Notes under the pieces: model-generated | Told to the model about the DNA's origin: nothing | Databases searched by the model: none | Seen by the model: only the letters and a program-made list of their open reading frames with translations | Position numbers and translations under genes: made by a program | Part shown: positions 44,997 through 53,799 of the stretch, piece after piece | Numbering within the stretch: the stretch's first letter is position 1 | How the letters are laid out: every line of letters begins with the position of its first letter | Origin: Pseudomonas sp. M47T1 | GTDB taxonomy: Bacteria > Pseudomonadota > Gammaproteobacteria > Pseudomonadales > Pseudomonadaceae | Assembly (NCBI RefSeq): GCF_000263855.1 | Contig: NZ_AJWX01000001.1 | Location: 1-64,000 of the forward strand | Reading direction: 5' to 3' | DNA length: 64,000 nucleotides

Positions 44997-47363
44997 ATGA
45001 GTCGTCCACGTTCTGTAGTCCCCACTTCCGCGAGGCGGCTCAAGCGCCTGCCACTGGCGTTGTTGCTGGCCGGTTGCGCCGGTTTTTCCCTGGCCCATGC
45101 GGCGGATGAAACAACGCCCGCCGCCCAGGACACGCCGGCTACCCAGGCCAAGGATGACGGCACCCACCTCAAGACCGTGACCGTGACCGCCCGGCGCCGT
45201 GAGGAAAGTGCCCAGGACGTGCCCACGCCGATCAGCACCGTCGACGGAGCCACCCTGGAAAGCCAGCACGTTTACCGCATTCAGGACCTGCAGCAACTGG
45301 TACCCAGTGTCAACGTGGCCTTCATGCATGCGCGTCAGTCCAGCGTGTCCATCCGTGGCCTGGGTAACAACCCGGCCAGTGACGGCCTGGAAGGCAGCGT
45401 GGGCCTGTACATCGACAACGTCTACCTGGGCCGCCCGGGCATGGCCGTGTTCGACCTGATGGACATCGACCAGCTGGCCGTGCTGCGCGGCCCGCAAGGC
45501 ACGCTGTTCGGCAAGAACACCACGGCGGGGGTGATCAACATCACCACCCGTGCGCCTAGCTTTACCCCCGAGCGCACCATCGAAAGTTCGGTGGGCGAGC
45601 ACGGTTACGTGCAGACCAAGGGCACCATTTCCGGCCCCATCACCGACGAACTGGCCGGGCGCCTGTCGGTGTACCGCAGCGACAGCGGCGGCACCATCAC
45701 CAACGAAGACAATGGCCACAAGCTGGGCGGTGGCGAGCGTGATGGCGTGCGCGGGCAACTGCTGTTCAAGCCCAACGAAGACTTCAGCCTGCGCGCCATC
45801 CTCGACTACAACGAGGAAGATTCCAGCTCCGGTACCCGCACGCTGTTCAACACCGGACCCACCGTCAATGGCGTCAACCTTTACGAGACCCGCGCTGCGG
45901 CGGCCGGCGCCACGCTGGTGGACCCCGGCTCGCGCAAGGTCAACCTGGACAACAGCCAGCACGTGACCGTGCACCAAGGTGGCGGCTCGGTGGAAGCCAA
46001 CTGGAAACTGCCGAGCGACTTCACCTTGACGTCCATCAGTTCCTATCGCTTCTGGGATTTCACCCCGCGCAACGATGATGGCTTGAACGTGCCCGCGTCC
46101 TATAACGCCGGCGTGTCGGTGGAAGACAAGCAGTGGTCCCAGGAATTTCGCCTGGCATCGCCCACGGGCGGGCCGTTCGACTACGTGCTGGGTGCCTACT
46201 ATTTCGGCTCCAAAACCGACAACAAGTCCTTCGCCTACTACGGACCGCAGGCGGATGTCTGGAACGGCACGCCCACCGGTGCGCTGGCCAACGTCACCAG
46301 CATCGGCTATGGCCACATCGACACCGACAGCTTCGCGCTGTTCGCCCAGGGCACCTGGCACCTCACGCCCAAGCTGGACCTGACCGCCGGTATCCGCGGA
46401 ACCTATGAAGAGAAGAGCGCCACGGTTGAGCGTGATGCACCCGTGGGCGGCGCCACGGTGACCGGCGCTGCGGCGACGTCGCGCAATGCCCGCGCCGGTG
46501 CCTACAACTCTGGCGACCTCAGCCTGTACAGCGCCAGCCCGTCGGGCATGGTCAACCTCAGCTACCACTTCACCGACGACTTGATGGGCTACGCTACCTT
46601 GTCCCACGGTGAGAAGTCCGGTGGCGTGAACCTGGCGGTGGGCAGTGCGCCCACTGCCGGTGCCGACTCGCTGCTGATCGGTTCCGAGCGCGCCAACGAC
46701 GCGGAACTGGGCGTCAAGAGCACCCTGTGGGACCGTCGCCTGCTGCTCAACGCCAACCTGTTCTGGACCACGGTAAACGGTTACCAGGCCAACGCCTATG
46801 ACGCCACCAACCGCGTGTCCTACCTGACCAACGCCGGTACCGTGCGCTCGCGCGGCCTGGAGTTGGACGGCACGGTTATTCCGGTCAAGGGCCTGACCCT
46901 GAACTTCAACGGCTCGTACAACGACGTTCGCTACATGTCCTACAAGGACGCCCCGTGCCCGCCGGAAGTCAGCGAGCAAACCGGAGCACCGGCCTCGTGC
47001 AGCCTGTCCGGCCACCAGGTGGCGGGCGCCTCGAAGTACGTGTTCAACACCAACGGCGAATACAAGTGGAACTGGGATAACGGCCTGGAAGAGTACGTCA
47101 CTGGCAGCTACTCCTACCGCTCCCACGCGGTGGGCACCCTGGAAGATTCCGCTTACGCACAGATCCCCGGCTACAGCCTGGTCAACCTCAGCACCGGCTT
47201 TCGCGGCAACCTCGGCCAGGGCCAGTGGGACGTCTCGCTGTGGCTGAAGAACGCCTTCGACAAGACCTATTACACCACCCTGTGGGCCGAGGGTAACGGC
47301 GGCTACAGCGGCGTGCTCGGCGACCCGCGCACCCTGGGCGTCACCGCCCGCTATGACTTCTAA
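44997..47363 (+). CDS. sftP: TonB-dependent outer-membrane receptor of the sulfate-ester system
   Basis: A 788-residue receptor. Signal peptide ends near SLAHAAD. The TonB-box-like stretch (LKTVTVTARRR) is followed by the plug (~60-170; ESAQDVPTPISTVDG, SSVSIRGLGNN, LRGPQGTLFGKNTTAGVINI). A ~600-residue barrel ends in a C-terminal Phe (TARYDF). CAGGAG precedes the ATG at 44997. It is 16 bp before the arylsulfotransferase gene, and the TonB-ExbB-ExbD genes follow. It probably imports aryl or steroid-like sulfate esters or their products. The name follows the S-313 sftP gene and is by context. Confidence 0.85.
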   Translation: MSRPRSVVPTSARRLKRLPLALLLAGCAGFSLAHAADETTPAAQDTPATQAKDDGTHLKTVTVTARRREESAQDVPTPISTVDGATLESQHVYRIQDLQQLVPSVNVAFMHARQSSVSIRGLGNNPASDGLEGSVGLYIDNVYLGRPGMAVFDLMDIDQLAVLRGPQGTLFGKNTTAGVINITTRAPSFTPERTIESSVGEHGYVQTKGTISGPITDELAGRLSVYRSDSGGTITNEDNGHKLGGGERDGVRGQLLFKPNEDFSLRAILDYNEEDSSSGTRTLFNTGPTVNGVNLYETRAAAAGATLVDPGSRKVNLDNSQHVTVHQGGGSVEANWKLPSDFTLTSISSYRFWDFTPRNDDGLNVPASYNAGVSVEDKQWSQEFRLASPTGGPFDYVLGAYYFGSKTDNKSFAYYGPQADVWNGTPTGALANVTSIGYGHIDTDSFALFAQGTWHLTPKLDLTAGIRGTYEEKSATVERDAPVGGATVTGAAATSRNARAGAYNSGDLSLYSASPSGMVNLSYHFTDDLMGYATLSHGEKSGGVNLAVGSAPTAGADSLLIGSERANDAELGVKSTLWDRRLLLNANLFWTTVNGYQANAYDATNRVSYLTNAGTVRSRGLELDGTVIPVKGLTLNFNGSYNDVRYMSYKDAPCPPEVSEQTGAPASCSLSGHQVAGASKYVFNTNGEYKWNWDNGLEEYVTGSYSYRSHAVGTLEDSAYAQIPGYSLVNLSTGFRGNLGQGQWDVSLWLKNAFDKTYYTTLWAEGNGGYSGVLGDPRTLGVTARYDF

Positions 47364-47379
47364 AAAAAGGAGCGTGATG

Positions 47380-48714
47380 ATGAAAGCATTCAAGACTGCC
47401 TTGCTCGCCAGTGCCGTGTTTGCCTCGGCGGCCCAGGCCGCACCCAGCGTTTACCCCACCGGGGTGACCCGCTACGACCCGGCCAAGGCCTACAACCAAT
47501 ACGTGATCTTCGCCGGTGCCGACAAGCAGACCCACTTGATCGACATGGATGGCAACGAGGTCAAGAACTGGCCGCAAAATGGCTTCCCGTCGGCCATCAT
47601 CGACCCGAAGCTGGTGGGCGGCGAGCGCGGCCATGTGCTGTTGCAGCTGTCCGACAAGGCCCCCGGGCCACTGGGCGCGGCTGGCAACGGCCTGGCCAAC
47701 CAGAGCGTCGGCGAGCTGGACTGGAATGGCAAGGTGGTATGGCAGTGGGGCGACAAGGCGCCTGGCGGCGCCGCCCAGCAACACCATGACCAGCGGCGCC
47801 TGAGCAACGGCGACACCCTGGTGCTGGCCAACAAGGTGCACAAGGTGGCCGGTTTCAAGGTGCCGCAGTTGATCGATGACGTGGTCTATGAAGTAGACCC
47901 TCAGGGCCAGGTGAAATGGCAATGGCTGGCCAGTGACCACCTCACCGAGTTCGGTTTCACGCCCGCGCAGTTGAAGCTGGTGCGGGCCACGGACAACCCG
48001 GACTACCTGCACATCAACAACCTCAGCGTGGTGGGCCCCAACAAGTGGTTCGATGGCGGTGACAAGCGCTTCGCCCCCGACAACCTGCTGCTGGATTCAC
48101 GCAACTCCAACTTCATCGCCATCATCGACAAGGCCAGCGGCAAGGTGGTGTGGCACCTGGGCCCGAACCTGCCGACCATCAACCCGAAAACCGCCCAGCA
48201 GGTACCGCGGCCACTGGACCAGTTTGTCGGTCAGCATGACGTGCACATCATTCCTGCCGGTTTGCCGGGCGCCGGCAACCTGTTGGTGTTCGACAATCAA
48301 GGTACCGCTGGCTACCCGTCGGCGCCCTTGGGCCTGACGCCAGGCTCACGGGTGCTGGAAGTTGACCCGATCAAACAGCAGGTGGTGTGGCAGTACACCG
48401 CTGCCAGCTCCAAACAGCCCTCGTGGGCCTTCTATAGCTCGTTCATCAGCAGCGCCCGGCGCTTGCCCAACGGCAACACCCTGATCGACGAGGGCATGAA
48501 CGGGCGCTTCTTCCAGGTCACCGACAAGGGTGAGATCGTCTGGGAGTACGTGAGCCCGTACCAAGGCAAGGCGCCAGGCAGTGAGGCCATCAGTAACTGG
48601 GTGTACCGCGCCTTGCCGGTGGCCTATGACTGGGTGCCAGAAGGCACGCCCCATGCTGAAACAGCCGTGCTGGCGCCCGATGCCGCACTGAAAAACGCTA
48701 GCGTCAGCCGCTGA
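47380..48714 (+). CDS. Exported arylsulfate sulfotransferase
   Basis: A 444-residue protein with signal peptide (MKAFKTALLASAVFASAAQAA). The sequence is a six-bladed-propeller-like ASST (arylsulfotransferase) with repeated strands such as LIDMDGNEVKNWP, GELDWNGKVVWQWGD, YEVDPQGQVKWQW and VTDKGEIVWEY. Conserved His motifs are QQHHDQRRLSNGDTL, YLHINN and QHDVHIIP. It moves sulfate from an aryl ester to a phenolic acceptor through a His intermediate, without PAPS. AAAGGAG favours the Met at 47380 over 47377. It corresponds to the arylsulfotransferase gene linked to sftP in P. putida S-313. Periplasmic. Confidence 0.88.
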   Translation: MKAFKTALLASAVFASAAQAAPSVYPTGVTRYDPAKAYNQYVIFAGADKQTHLIDMDGNEVKNWPQNGFPSAIIDPKLVGGERGHVLLQLSDKAPGPLGAAGNGLANQSVGELDWNGKVVWQWGDKAPGGAAQQHHDQRRLSNGDTLVLANKVHKVAGFKVPQLIDDVVYEVDPQGQVKWQWLASDHLTEFGFTPAQLKLVRATDNPDYLHINNLSVVGPNKWFDGGDKRFAPDNLLLDSRNSNFIAIIDKASGKVVWHLGPNLPTINPKTAQQVPRPLDQFVGQHDVHIIPAGLPGAGNLLVFDNQGTAGYPSAPLGLTPGSRVLEVDPIKQQVVWQYTAASSKQPSWAFYSSFISSARRLPNGNTLIDEGMNGRFFQVTDKGEIVWEYVSPYQGKAPGSEAISNWVYRALPVAYDWVPEGTPHAETAVLAPDAALKNASVSR

Positions 48715-48821
48715 AATCCATGCCTTGGGGGAATATTTCAAATGCCTTCAAGGCATCGCCTTTCCAGCCCTCTGCTACAGGCCTTGCAGGCCGGGGGGTG
48801 GAGCAGGAACGGGGTTCTGAA

Positions 48822-48838
48822 TATTCCATAAAAGAATA
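48822..48838. promoter_or_regulatory. TATTCC palindrome upstream of tonB
   Basis: TATTCCATAAAAGAATA is a full inverted repeat of the sulfur-type element, 104 bp before the tonB ATG. No good -10 box lies at the expected 26-29 bp (nearest is TAAAGA at 48849). Confidence 0.45.
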
Positions 48839-48941
48839 TGTATAACTTTAAAGATTACTTTAAGAGCTAAGCGTATGGCGTTGATGATTCGCCTCGCGAG
48901 GCCTCCCTCGCGTTATCGCTGAAAACCGCAGGAGTACAACA

Positions 48942-49757
48942 ATGGGCAATGTCCAGACCGCAGCCAGTGCACCCCAGGCGTTCGCGCGCCAGGCGCCCGG
49001 TGGCGAGTTGGTCGACCTGGGCCGAGCGCACCGTGCGCCGCTGGTCCAGTCGCGTCTGCACACAACCCCCAAGGGTGTACTGAGCCGGCGTGAAGGGATT
49101 CTGCTGGGCGTGTTTGCGCTGGTGCTGCATGGCGCGGTGATTTACTGGCTGAGCCAGAAACCGCTGGAAGCGCTGCCGATCAAGCCACCAGAAATCCCGC
49201 CAATGACCATCGAGTTTTCTCAACCGGCACCGCCGGTGGTTGAAACGCCTCCACCGCCGCCGCCACCACCGGTGGCGCAGCCCGTGGAGCCGCCACCACC
49301 GGTGGAGGACGAACTGGCCACCAAGCCGCCGCCCAAGCCAAAACCCAAACCCAAGCAGGTCGCCAAGCCCCTGCCCAAGCCGGTACCCAAACCGGTAGAG
49401 CAGCCACCCGCGCCGCCACAACCGGTCGCCGCACCGACGCCACCCGCGCCGCCTGCGCCACCGGCACCGAAACCGGTGACCCCGGCTTCGGCCAACGCTG
49501 GCTACTTGCATAACCCGGCGCCTGAATACCCGGCCCTGGCCATGCGCCGCAACTGGGAAGGCACCGTGCTGTTGCGAGTGCATGTACTGGCCACCGGCAA
49601 GCCGGGCGAAATACAGATTCAGAAAAGCAGTGGTCGCGATCAGCTCGATGACGCCGCCCTGGCTGCGGTGAAGCGTTGGAGCTTCGTACCGGCCAAGCAG
49701 GGCGATGTTGCCCAGGACGGCTGGGTCAGCGTTCCCATCGACTTCAAGATCCGCTAA
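48942..49757 (+). CDS. tonB: TonB energy-transducing protein
   Basis: A 271-residue protein. A ~50-residue cytosolic tail precedes one transmembrane segment (ILLGVFALVLHGAVIYWL). A long Pro/Lys-rich periplasmic spacer follows (~75-180; PPPPPPPPVAQPVEPPPP, PPPKPKPKPKQVAKPLPK), then a C-terminal TonB domain (NPAPEYPALAMRRNWEGTVLLRVHVLATGKPGEIQIQKSSGRDQLDDAALAAVKRWSFVPA). It couples the proton-motive force from ExbBD to receptors such as the one at 44997. The extended N-terminus is a pseudomonad trait. First of a tonB-exbB-exbD operon. Confidence 0.92.
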   Translation: MGNVQTAASAPQAFARQAPGGELVDLGRAHRAPLVQSRLHTTPKGVLSRREGILLGVFALVLHGAVIYWLSQKPLEALPIKPPEIPPMTIEFSQPAPPVVETPPPPPPPPVAQPVEPPPPVEDELATKPPPKPKPKPKQVAKPLPKPVPKPVEQPPAPPQPVAAPTPPAPPAPPAPKPVTPASANAGYLHNPAPEYPALAMRRNWEGTVLLRVHVLATGKPGEIQIQKSSGRDQLDDAALAAVKRWSFVPAKQGDVAQDGWVSVPIDFKIR

Positions 49758-49784
49758 TTCGCGCTAACAAAAGGAATACACATC

Positions 49785-50510
49785 ATGAGTTCATTGGCTT
49801 CCCCATTTGCATCCATCGAAGGCGCGGTGATCTGGCTGCTGATTGTCTTCTCCGTCGCCACCTGGGGCCTGTTCCTGCTCAAGGGCACGCAGTTCGGTCG
49901 CCTGAAGAACCAGGACCGCAAGTTCCACAAGCAATTCTGGGCGGCGTCGAGCCTCGACTCGGCGGCCGAACTGACCGTGACCCAGCCTGGCGCCGCCGCT
50001 CGCGTCGCCCAGGCCGGCTATGCCGCGATCCAGGTAGGTGAACCCGGCCATGCTGCTGACCTGAGCCAGGCCATCAACCACCAGGACCGCCTGGAACGCG
50101 CCCTGCGCCAGCAGATCGTGCGTGAGCGCCGTTCGCTGGAAACCGGCCTGGCCGTGCTAGCCAGTATCGGCTCCACCTCGCCGTTCATCGGCCTGTTCGG
50201 CACCGTGTGGGGCATCATGTCTGCCCTCAAGGGTATCAGCGCAGCCGGTTCGGCCAGCCTTGAAACCGTTGCCGGCCCCATCGGTTCGGCGCTGGTTGCC
50301 ACCGGCGTGGGTATTGCCGTCGCCGTGCCGGCGGTACTGGTCTACAACTTCTTCCTGCGCCGCCTGAAGCTGACCGTCGCCGACCTGGACGACTTCGCCC
50401 ATGACTTCTATAGCCTGGCCCAGAAGAGTTCGTTCCGCGTACTGCTGCACCCGGCCCTGACCAAGACTGCCCAGGGTACTGGCGGCCAGAAAGTGAAGGA
50501 GGCGTCCTGA
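49785..50510 (+). CDS. exbB: Proton-channel subunit ExbB
   Basis: A 241-residue membrane protein of the ExbB/TolQ/MotA family with three transmembrane segments (VIWLLIVFSVATWGLFLL; PFIGLFGTVWGIMSALKGI; GSALVATGVGIAVAVPAVLVYNFFL). A cytosolic loop (~35-140) is rich in charged helices. The GLFGTVWGIM and VAVPAVLVYN motifs line the proton path. It lies 27 bp after tonB with AAAGGAA upstream and 1 bp before exbD. Confidence 0.93.
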   Translation: MSSLASPFASIEGAVIWLLIVFSVATWGLFLLKGTQFGRLKNQDRKFHKQFWAASSLDSAAELTVTQPGAAARVAQAGYAAIQVGEPGHAADLSQAINHQDRLERALRQQIVRERRSLETGLAVLASIGSTSPFIGLFGTVWGIMSALKGISAAGSASLETVAGPIGSALVATGVGIAVAVPAVLVYNFFLRRLKLTVADLDDFAHDFYSLAQKSSFRVLLHPALTKTAQGTGGQKVKEAS

Positions 50511-50511
50511 T

Positions 50512-50913
50512 ATGGCCTTCTCTACCCAGGACAGTGATGAGGTACTGAGCGAGATCAACGTGACGCCGCTGGTGGACGTGATGCTGGTACTGCTGGTGGT
50601 ATTCATCGTCACCGCGCCGCTGCTGACCAACTCCATCCCCATCAACCTGCCCAAGACCGACTCGGTGGCGCCGGTGGAACAGAAGGACCCGCTGGTGGTG
50701 AGCATCGACGGTGGCGGCAAGTTCTTCATCAACAAGGACGAAGTGCAGCCCGACTTGCTGGAATCGAATCTGGAAGCCGCCAAGGCCAAGAACCCTGACG
50801 TGCGCGTGCAGCTGCAGGCCGATGACGGCGTGGGGTATGGCAAGGTGGCGGGGGCGATGGCTTCGATCGAAAAGGCCGGCATCACCAAGTTGTCGGTCAT
50901 CACCAAGCGTTAG
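50512..50913 (+). CDS. exbD: ExbD
   Basis: A 133-residue protein with a short cytosolic start, one transmembrane helix (NVTPLVDVMLVLLVVFIVTAPLL) carrying the proton-relaying Asp22, and a periplasmic ExbD domain (PLVVSIDGGGKFFINKDEV... DVRVQLQADDGVGYGKVAGAMASIEKAGITKLSVIT). It completes the TonB system; a terminator follows 17 bp later. Confidence 0.94.
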   Translation: MAFSTQDSDEVLSEINVTPLVDVMLVLLVVFIVTAPLLTNSIPINLPKTDSVAPVEQKDPLVVSIDGGGKFFINKDEVQPDLLESNLEAAKAKNPDVRVQLQADDGVGYGKVAGAMASIEKAGITKLSVITKR

Positions 50914-50929
50914 GCATTGATGTGGTTTT

Positions 50930-50968
50930 TTCGGGCCGCTCCTCAGGCAGGGGGCGGCCCTTTTTTTT
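50930..50968 (+). terminator. Terminator of tonB-exbB-exbD
   Basis: GGGCCGC (50933-50939) pairs with GCGGCCC (50954-50960) and is followed by eight T. Confidence 0.88.
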
Positions 50969-51086
50969 GCATTCAAAACCACCACCACCGGCCGCCGGAA
51001 ACACTAGGCATTGCCAGTGTCCGCTTTGTTTGCCCACTCTAAAGCGGTGTAGGCCCTGTTTTTTTGGTTGCAGTGTTCGTATATAT

Positions 51087-51099
51087 GAGAATTGTTCTC
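51087..51099. promoter_or_regulatory. Possible Fur-like box
   Basis: GAGAA-TTG-TTCTC in the context TATGAGAATTGTTCTCGAA resembles pseudomonad Fur sites (AATGAGAAT-N-ATTCTCATT). It lies 130 bp before the hydrolase gene; no iron gene is adjacent. Confidence 0.35.
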
Positions 51100-51160
51100 G
51101 AATGCCTCGGCGATGAGCTGAATTAGGCATATCGTTATCAGTTATTAATAAATAGCTTCT

Positions 51161-51195
51161 TATTCCTTAAAGAATATATGGCCTGCCTTTATACT
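51161..51195 (+). promoter_or_regulatory. Promoter with TATTCC palindrome upstream of the hydrolase-sfnR genes
   Basis: TATTCCTTAAAGAATA (51161-51176) is a near-perfect inverted repeat and is followed, 29 bp from its first base, by TATACT (51190-51195). The ATG is at 51230. Confidence 0.6.
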
Positions 51196-51229
51196 GAACC
51201 CCACGTAAACGATGCAGGAGGCGTATTTC

Positions 51230-51811
51230 ATGCGCAACGAATCGACCCGCTATCTGATTGTGCCGGGCTGGCAAGGTTCGCCAGAGGACCACTGGCAAAC
51301 CCACTGGCAGGCCAGCCTGCCCAACAGCGCCCGGGTCGAGCAGGATGACTGGCATGCCCCCCAGCGTGAAGCCTGGGTGGGGGCGCTGGAACAGGCCATC
51401 GATGCCGACGACACGCCGGTGATTCTGGTTGCCCACAGTCTGGGCTGCATCGCTGTTGCCCATTGGGCCGAGCATGCGCCCCGGGCTTCGCTGCGCAAGG
51501 TGCGTGGCGCGTTGCTGGTGGCGCCTGCCGATGTAGAGCGGCCTGCCTGCGCCCCGGCCTTGCGCAATTTCGCCCCCCTCCCGCGTCACCTGTTGCCGTT
51601 CCCCAGCCAGATCGTCAGCTCCGACAACGACCCGGCCGTCAGTGTGCCTCGTGCACTGGACATGGCCCGTGACTGGGGCAGCGAGGCCGGTTTCCTCACG
51701 GGCGCCGGGCACATCAACGTCAAGTCCGGGCACCAGCGCTGGGAGCAAGGATTCGCTTATCTCTACCGTCTGCAGGGTCGTATCGAGCAACACGCCTTGC
51801 GTCGGGCCTAA
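51230..51811 (+). CDS. RBBP9/YdeN-type alpha/beta hydrolase
   Basis: A 193-residue serine hydrolase of the RBBP9 (DUF1234) family: YLIVPGWQGSPEDHWQTHW at the start, nucleophile Ser in LVAHSLGCIAVAHWA, Asp in SSDNDPAVS and His in GAGHINVKSG. AGGAGG lies 9 bp before the ATG at 51230. No signal peptide. Small hydrolases of this family sit beside sfnR-like regulators in several pseudomonads, but the substrate is unknown. The next gene starts 9 bp after its stop. Confidence 0.88.
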   Translation: MRNESTRYLIVPGWQGSPEDHWQTHWQASLPNSARVEQDDWHAPQREAWVGALEQAIDADDTPVILVAHSLGCIAVAHWAEHAPRASLRKVRGALLVAPADVERPACAPALRNFAPLPRHLLPFPSQIVSSDNDPAVSVPRALDMARDWGSEAGFLTGAGHINVKSGHQRWEQGFAYLYRLQGRIEQHALRRA

Positions 51812-51820
51812 GGTGTTGTC

Positions 51821-52771
51821 ATGACTCAACCTGAACATTTTGGCCAGCCGTTGCTGACCTTCCCCGAAGTTGACAAAAGCCCGCTGAGCATTCGCGCCAA
51901 GGCGCTGGTGTTCGTTGACCCGCGCTCGCGGCAATTGCGTGGGGAACTGGAAAGCCTGGCGCCGCGTAGCCTGCCAGTGCTGATCCACGGCGAGACCGGT
52001 ACCGGCAAAGAGTTGCTGGCCCGTCATATTCACCGGGCCAGCGACCGTGGTGGGCTGTTCGTGTCGGTCAACTGTGGCGCCATCAGCCCGACCTACGCCG
52101 ATGCCGAGTTGTTCGGCTACAGTGCCGGCGCCTACAGTGGCTCGGCGGGCAGCCGTGCCGGCTGGTTCGGCTCGGCCAACGGCGGCACCCTTTACCTGGA
52201 CGAGATCGGCGACTTGCCGCTGCCCATTCAACAGAAGCTGCTGGCGGCCCTGGAAAACCATGAGGTCACCCGGGTAGGTGCGCAGCAGCCCAGCCCGGTG
52301 GATGTGCGCCTGGTAGCCGCCACCAGTATCGACCTGGCCCAGGCCGTGGCCGCCGGCAAGTTCAACGAGCGGTTGTTCCATTACCTGAGTGAAGGCCAAC
52401 TGGCCTTGCCGGCCCTGCGCGAGCGCCCGGGCGATATCCTCTCACTGGCCGAATATTTCGTGGGTATCTACAGCGTGCGCCTGAACCTGGGCGTGCCGTT
52501 GATCAGCGAAGCCGCCCAGCAGGTTTTGGAGCGCCACAGCTGGCCGGGCAACACCCGTGAACTGGAAAACGTCATCCACTTTGCGCTGCTGGTAAACAGC
52601 GGTGACGAAATCCTCCCCGAGCATTTGAACCTGCCGGTGCAGGCCGACCCGTTGATCGAAATCGCGCAACGCATCCAGGCGCTGTTAGCCGAAGGCTCTG
52701 GCTCGGCCCTTCAGGGGCTGCGAGCGTTGCTGGATGACGCGGCATTGCGTGTGGCGCAACGAAACGATTGA
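51821..52771 (+). CDS. Sigma-54 activator of SfnR type without recognisable HTH
   Basis: A 316-residue protein consisting almost wholly of an AAA+ domain (~25-265): Walker A GETGTGKE, Walker B GGTLYLDEIGD, arginine-finger region and RHSWPGNTRELENVI. The sigma-54 contact loop reads GAYSGS in place of GAFTGA. There is no receiver or sensor domain. The C-terminus (PLIEIAQRIQALLAEGSGSALQGLRALLDDAALRVAQRND) shows no Fis-type helix-turn-helix. Relatives such as SfnR activate organosulfur genes with sigma-54. Here it may act without binding DNA itself, or be decayed. Co-transcribed with the upstream hydrolase. Confidence 0.82.
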   Translation: MTQPEHFGQPLLTFPEVDKSPLSIRAKALVFVDPRSRQLRGELESLAPRSLPVLIHGETGTGKELLARHIHRASDRGGLFVSVNCGAISPTYADAELFGYSAGAYSGSAGSRAGWFGSANGGTLYLDEIGDLPLPIQQKLLAALENHEVTRVGAQQPSPVDVRLVAATSIDLAQAVAAGKFNERLFHYLSEGQLALPALRERPGDILSLAEYFVGIYSVRLNLGVPLISEAAQQVLERHSWPGNTRELENVIHFALLVNSGDEILPEHLNLPVQADPLIEIAQRIQALLAEGSGSALQGLRALLDDAALRVAQRND

Positions 52772-52930
52772 TCCATGCGTCGGGCGCCTACATGGCCATT
52801 TGCCGAGAAATCGCAAAAAGGGCATAAGCATTGAAATAAAAGATATTGTATTGATATAAAAAATATCGGTATCGTCCGCCACCAAGCCGGCCAACTACGC
52901 AGCTGGCACCTTATTGATCAAGGACTTTGC

Positions 52931-53713
52931 ATGAAAAAGGCTCTGCTGTTCACTGCCCTGGCCGCCGCCCTGACCATGGGTGTTGCCAACGCCAACGAAA
53001 AACTGGTGGTTGCCGCCACCCCGGTCCCGCACGCTGAAATCCTTGAGCTGGTGAAGCCGATCCTGGCCAAGGAAGGTGTGGACCTGGAAATCAAGGTATT
53101 CACCGACTACGTGCAGCCAAACGTGCAGGTTGACCAGAAGCGTCTTGACGCCAACTACTTCGAGACCCTGCCCTACCTGAAGAACTTCAACGAAGGCAAG
53201 GGCACCAACCTGGTCACTGTGGTCGGCGTTCACGTTGAACCCTTCGGCGGCTACTCGAAGAAAATCAAGTCGCTGTCCGAGCTCAAAGACGGCGCTACCG
53301 TTGCCATTCCGAACGAAGGTAGCAACAGCGGCCGCGCCCTGATCCTGCTGCAGAAAGCCGGCCTGATCACCCTGAAAGATCCGAAGAACGCCCTGGCCAC
53401 GCCGAAAGACATCGCCGAGAACCCTAAGCACCTGAAGTTCAAGGAGCTGGAATCGGCCATGCTGCCACGCGCCCTGGACCAGGTTGACCTGGACATGATC
53501 AACACCAACTACGCGCTGGACGCGGGCCTGAACCCGGCCAAGGACGCCCTGGTGATTGAAGGCGCCGACTCGCCGTACGTGAACTACCTGGTTGCCCGCC
53601 CGGACAACAAGGACAGCGACGCCATGAAGAAACTGGCCGCCGCCCTGACCAGCCCAGAAGTGAAGGCGTTCATCGAGAAGAAATACAACGGCGCGGTACT
53701 GCCGGCGTTCTGA
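52931..53713 (+). CDS. metQ: MetQ-family methionine-binding protein
   Basis: A 260-residue NlpA/MetQ protein with an ordinary signal peptide (KKALLFTALAAALTMGVANA; no lipobox Cys). Family motifs: LVVAATPVPHAEILE, VFTDYVQPNVQVDQKRLDANYFETLPYL, VAIPNEGSNSGRALILLQKAGLI, DMINTNYALDAGL and DSPYVNYLVAR. It binds methionine (or related sulfur compounds) for a MetNI importer. A metI gene lies 9.6 kb downstream on the opposite strand. The upstream 159 bp is AT-rich with GATATT...AATATC inverted words (52842-52867). A terminator follows. Confidence 0.92.
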   Translation: MKKALLFTALAAALTMGVANANEKLVVAATPVPHAEILELVKPILAKEGVDLEIKVFTDYVQPNVQVDQKRLDANYFETLPYLKNFNEGKGTNLVTVVGVHVEPFGGYSKKIKSLSELKDGATVAIPNEGSNSGRALILLQKAGLITLKDPKNALATPKDIAENPKHLKFKELESAMLPRALDQVDLDMINTNYALDAGLNPAKDALVIEGADSPYVNYLVARPDNKDSDAMKKLAAALTSPEVKAFIEKKYNGAVLPAF

Positions 53714-53738
53714 TAGCCGCCAGCACTCGCTGACCCAA

Positions 53739-53773
53739 AAACGCCGACGGCTTGCACAGCGTCGGCGTTTTTT
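53739..53773 (+). terminator. metQ terminator
   Basis: ACGCCGACG (53741-53749) pairs with CGTCGGCGT (53760-53768), followed by TTTTT; it lies ~27 bp after the metQ stop. Confidence 0.9.
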
Positions 53774-53799
53774 ATTGTGTAGTGTGCAAGGCTTGTTCT

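Noticed and set aside
44979..47393. 804-codon minus-strand open frame
   Set aside because: Low-complexity composition, antisense to the TonB-dependent receptor with recognisable motifs.
52842..52867. GATATT...AATATC inverted words before metQ as a TATTCC-type promoter
   Set aside because: No TATTCC core at 26-29 bp from a -10 box; AT-richness alone does not support assignment.
52772..52930. Possible frameshifted HTH of the sigma-54 activator
   Set aside because: Both other forward frames were read after the stop and show no Fis-like helix-turn-helix pattern.
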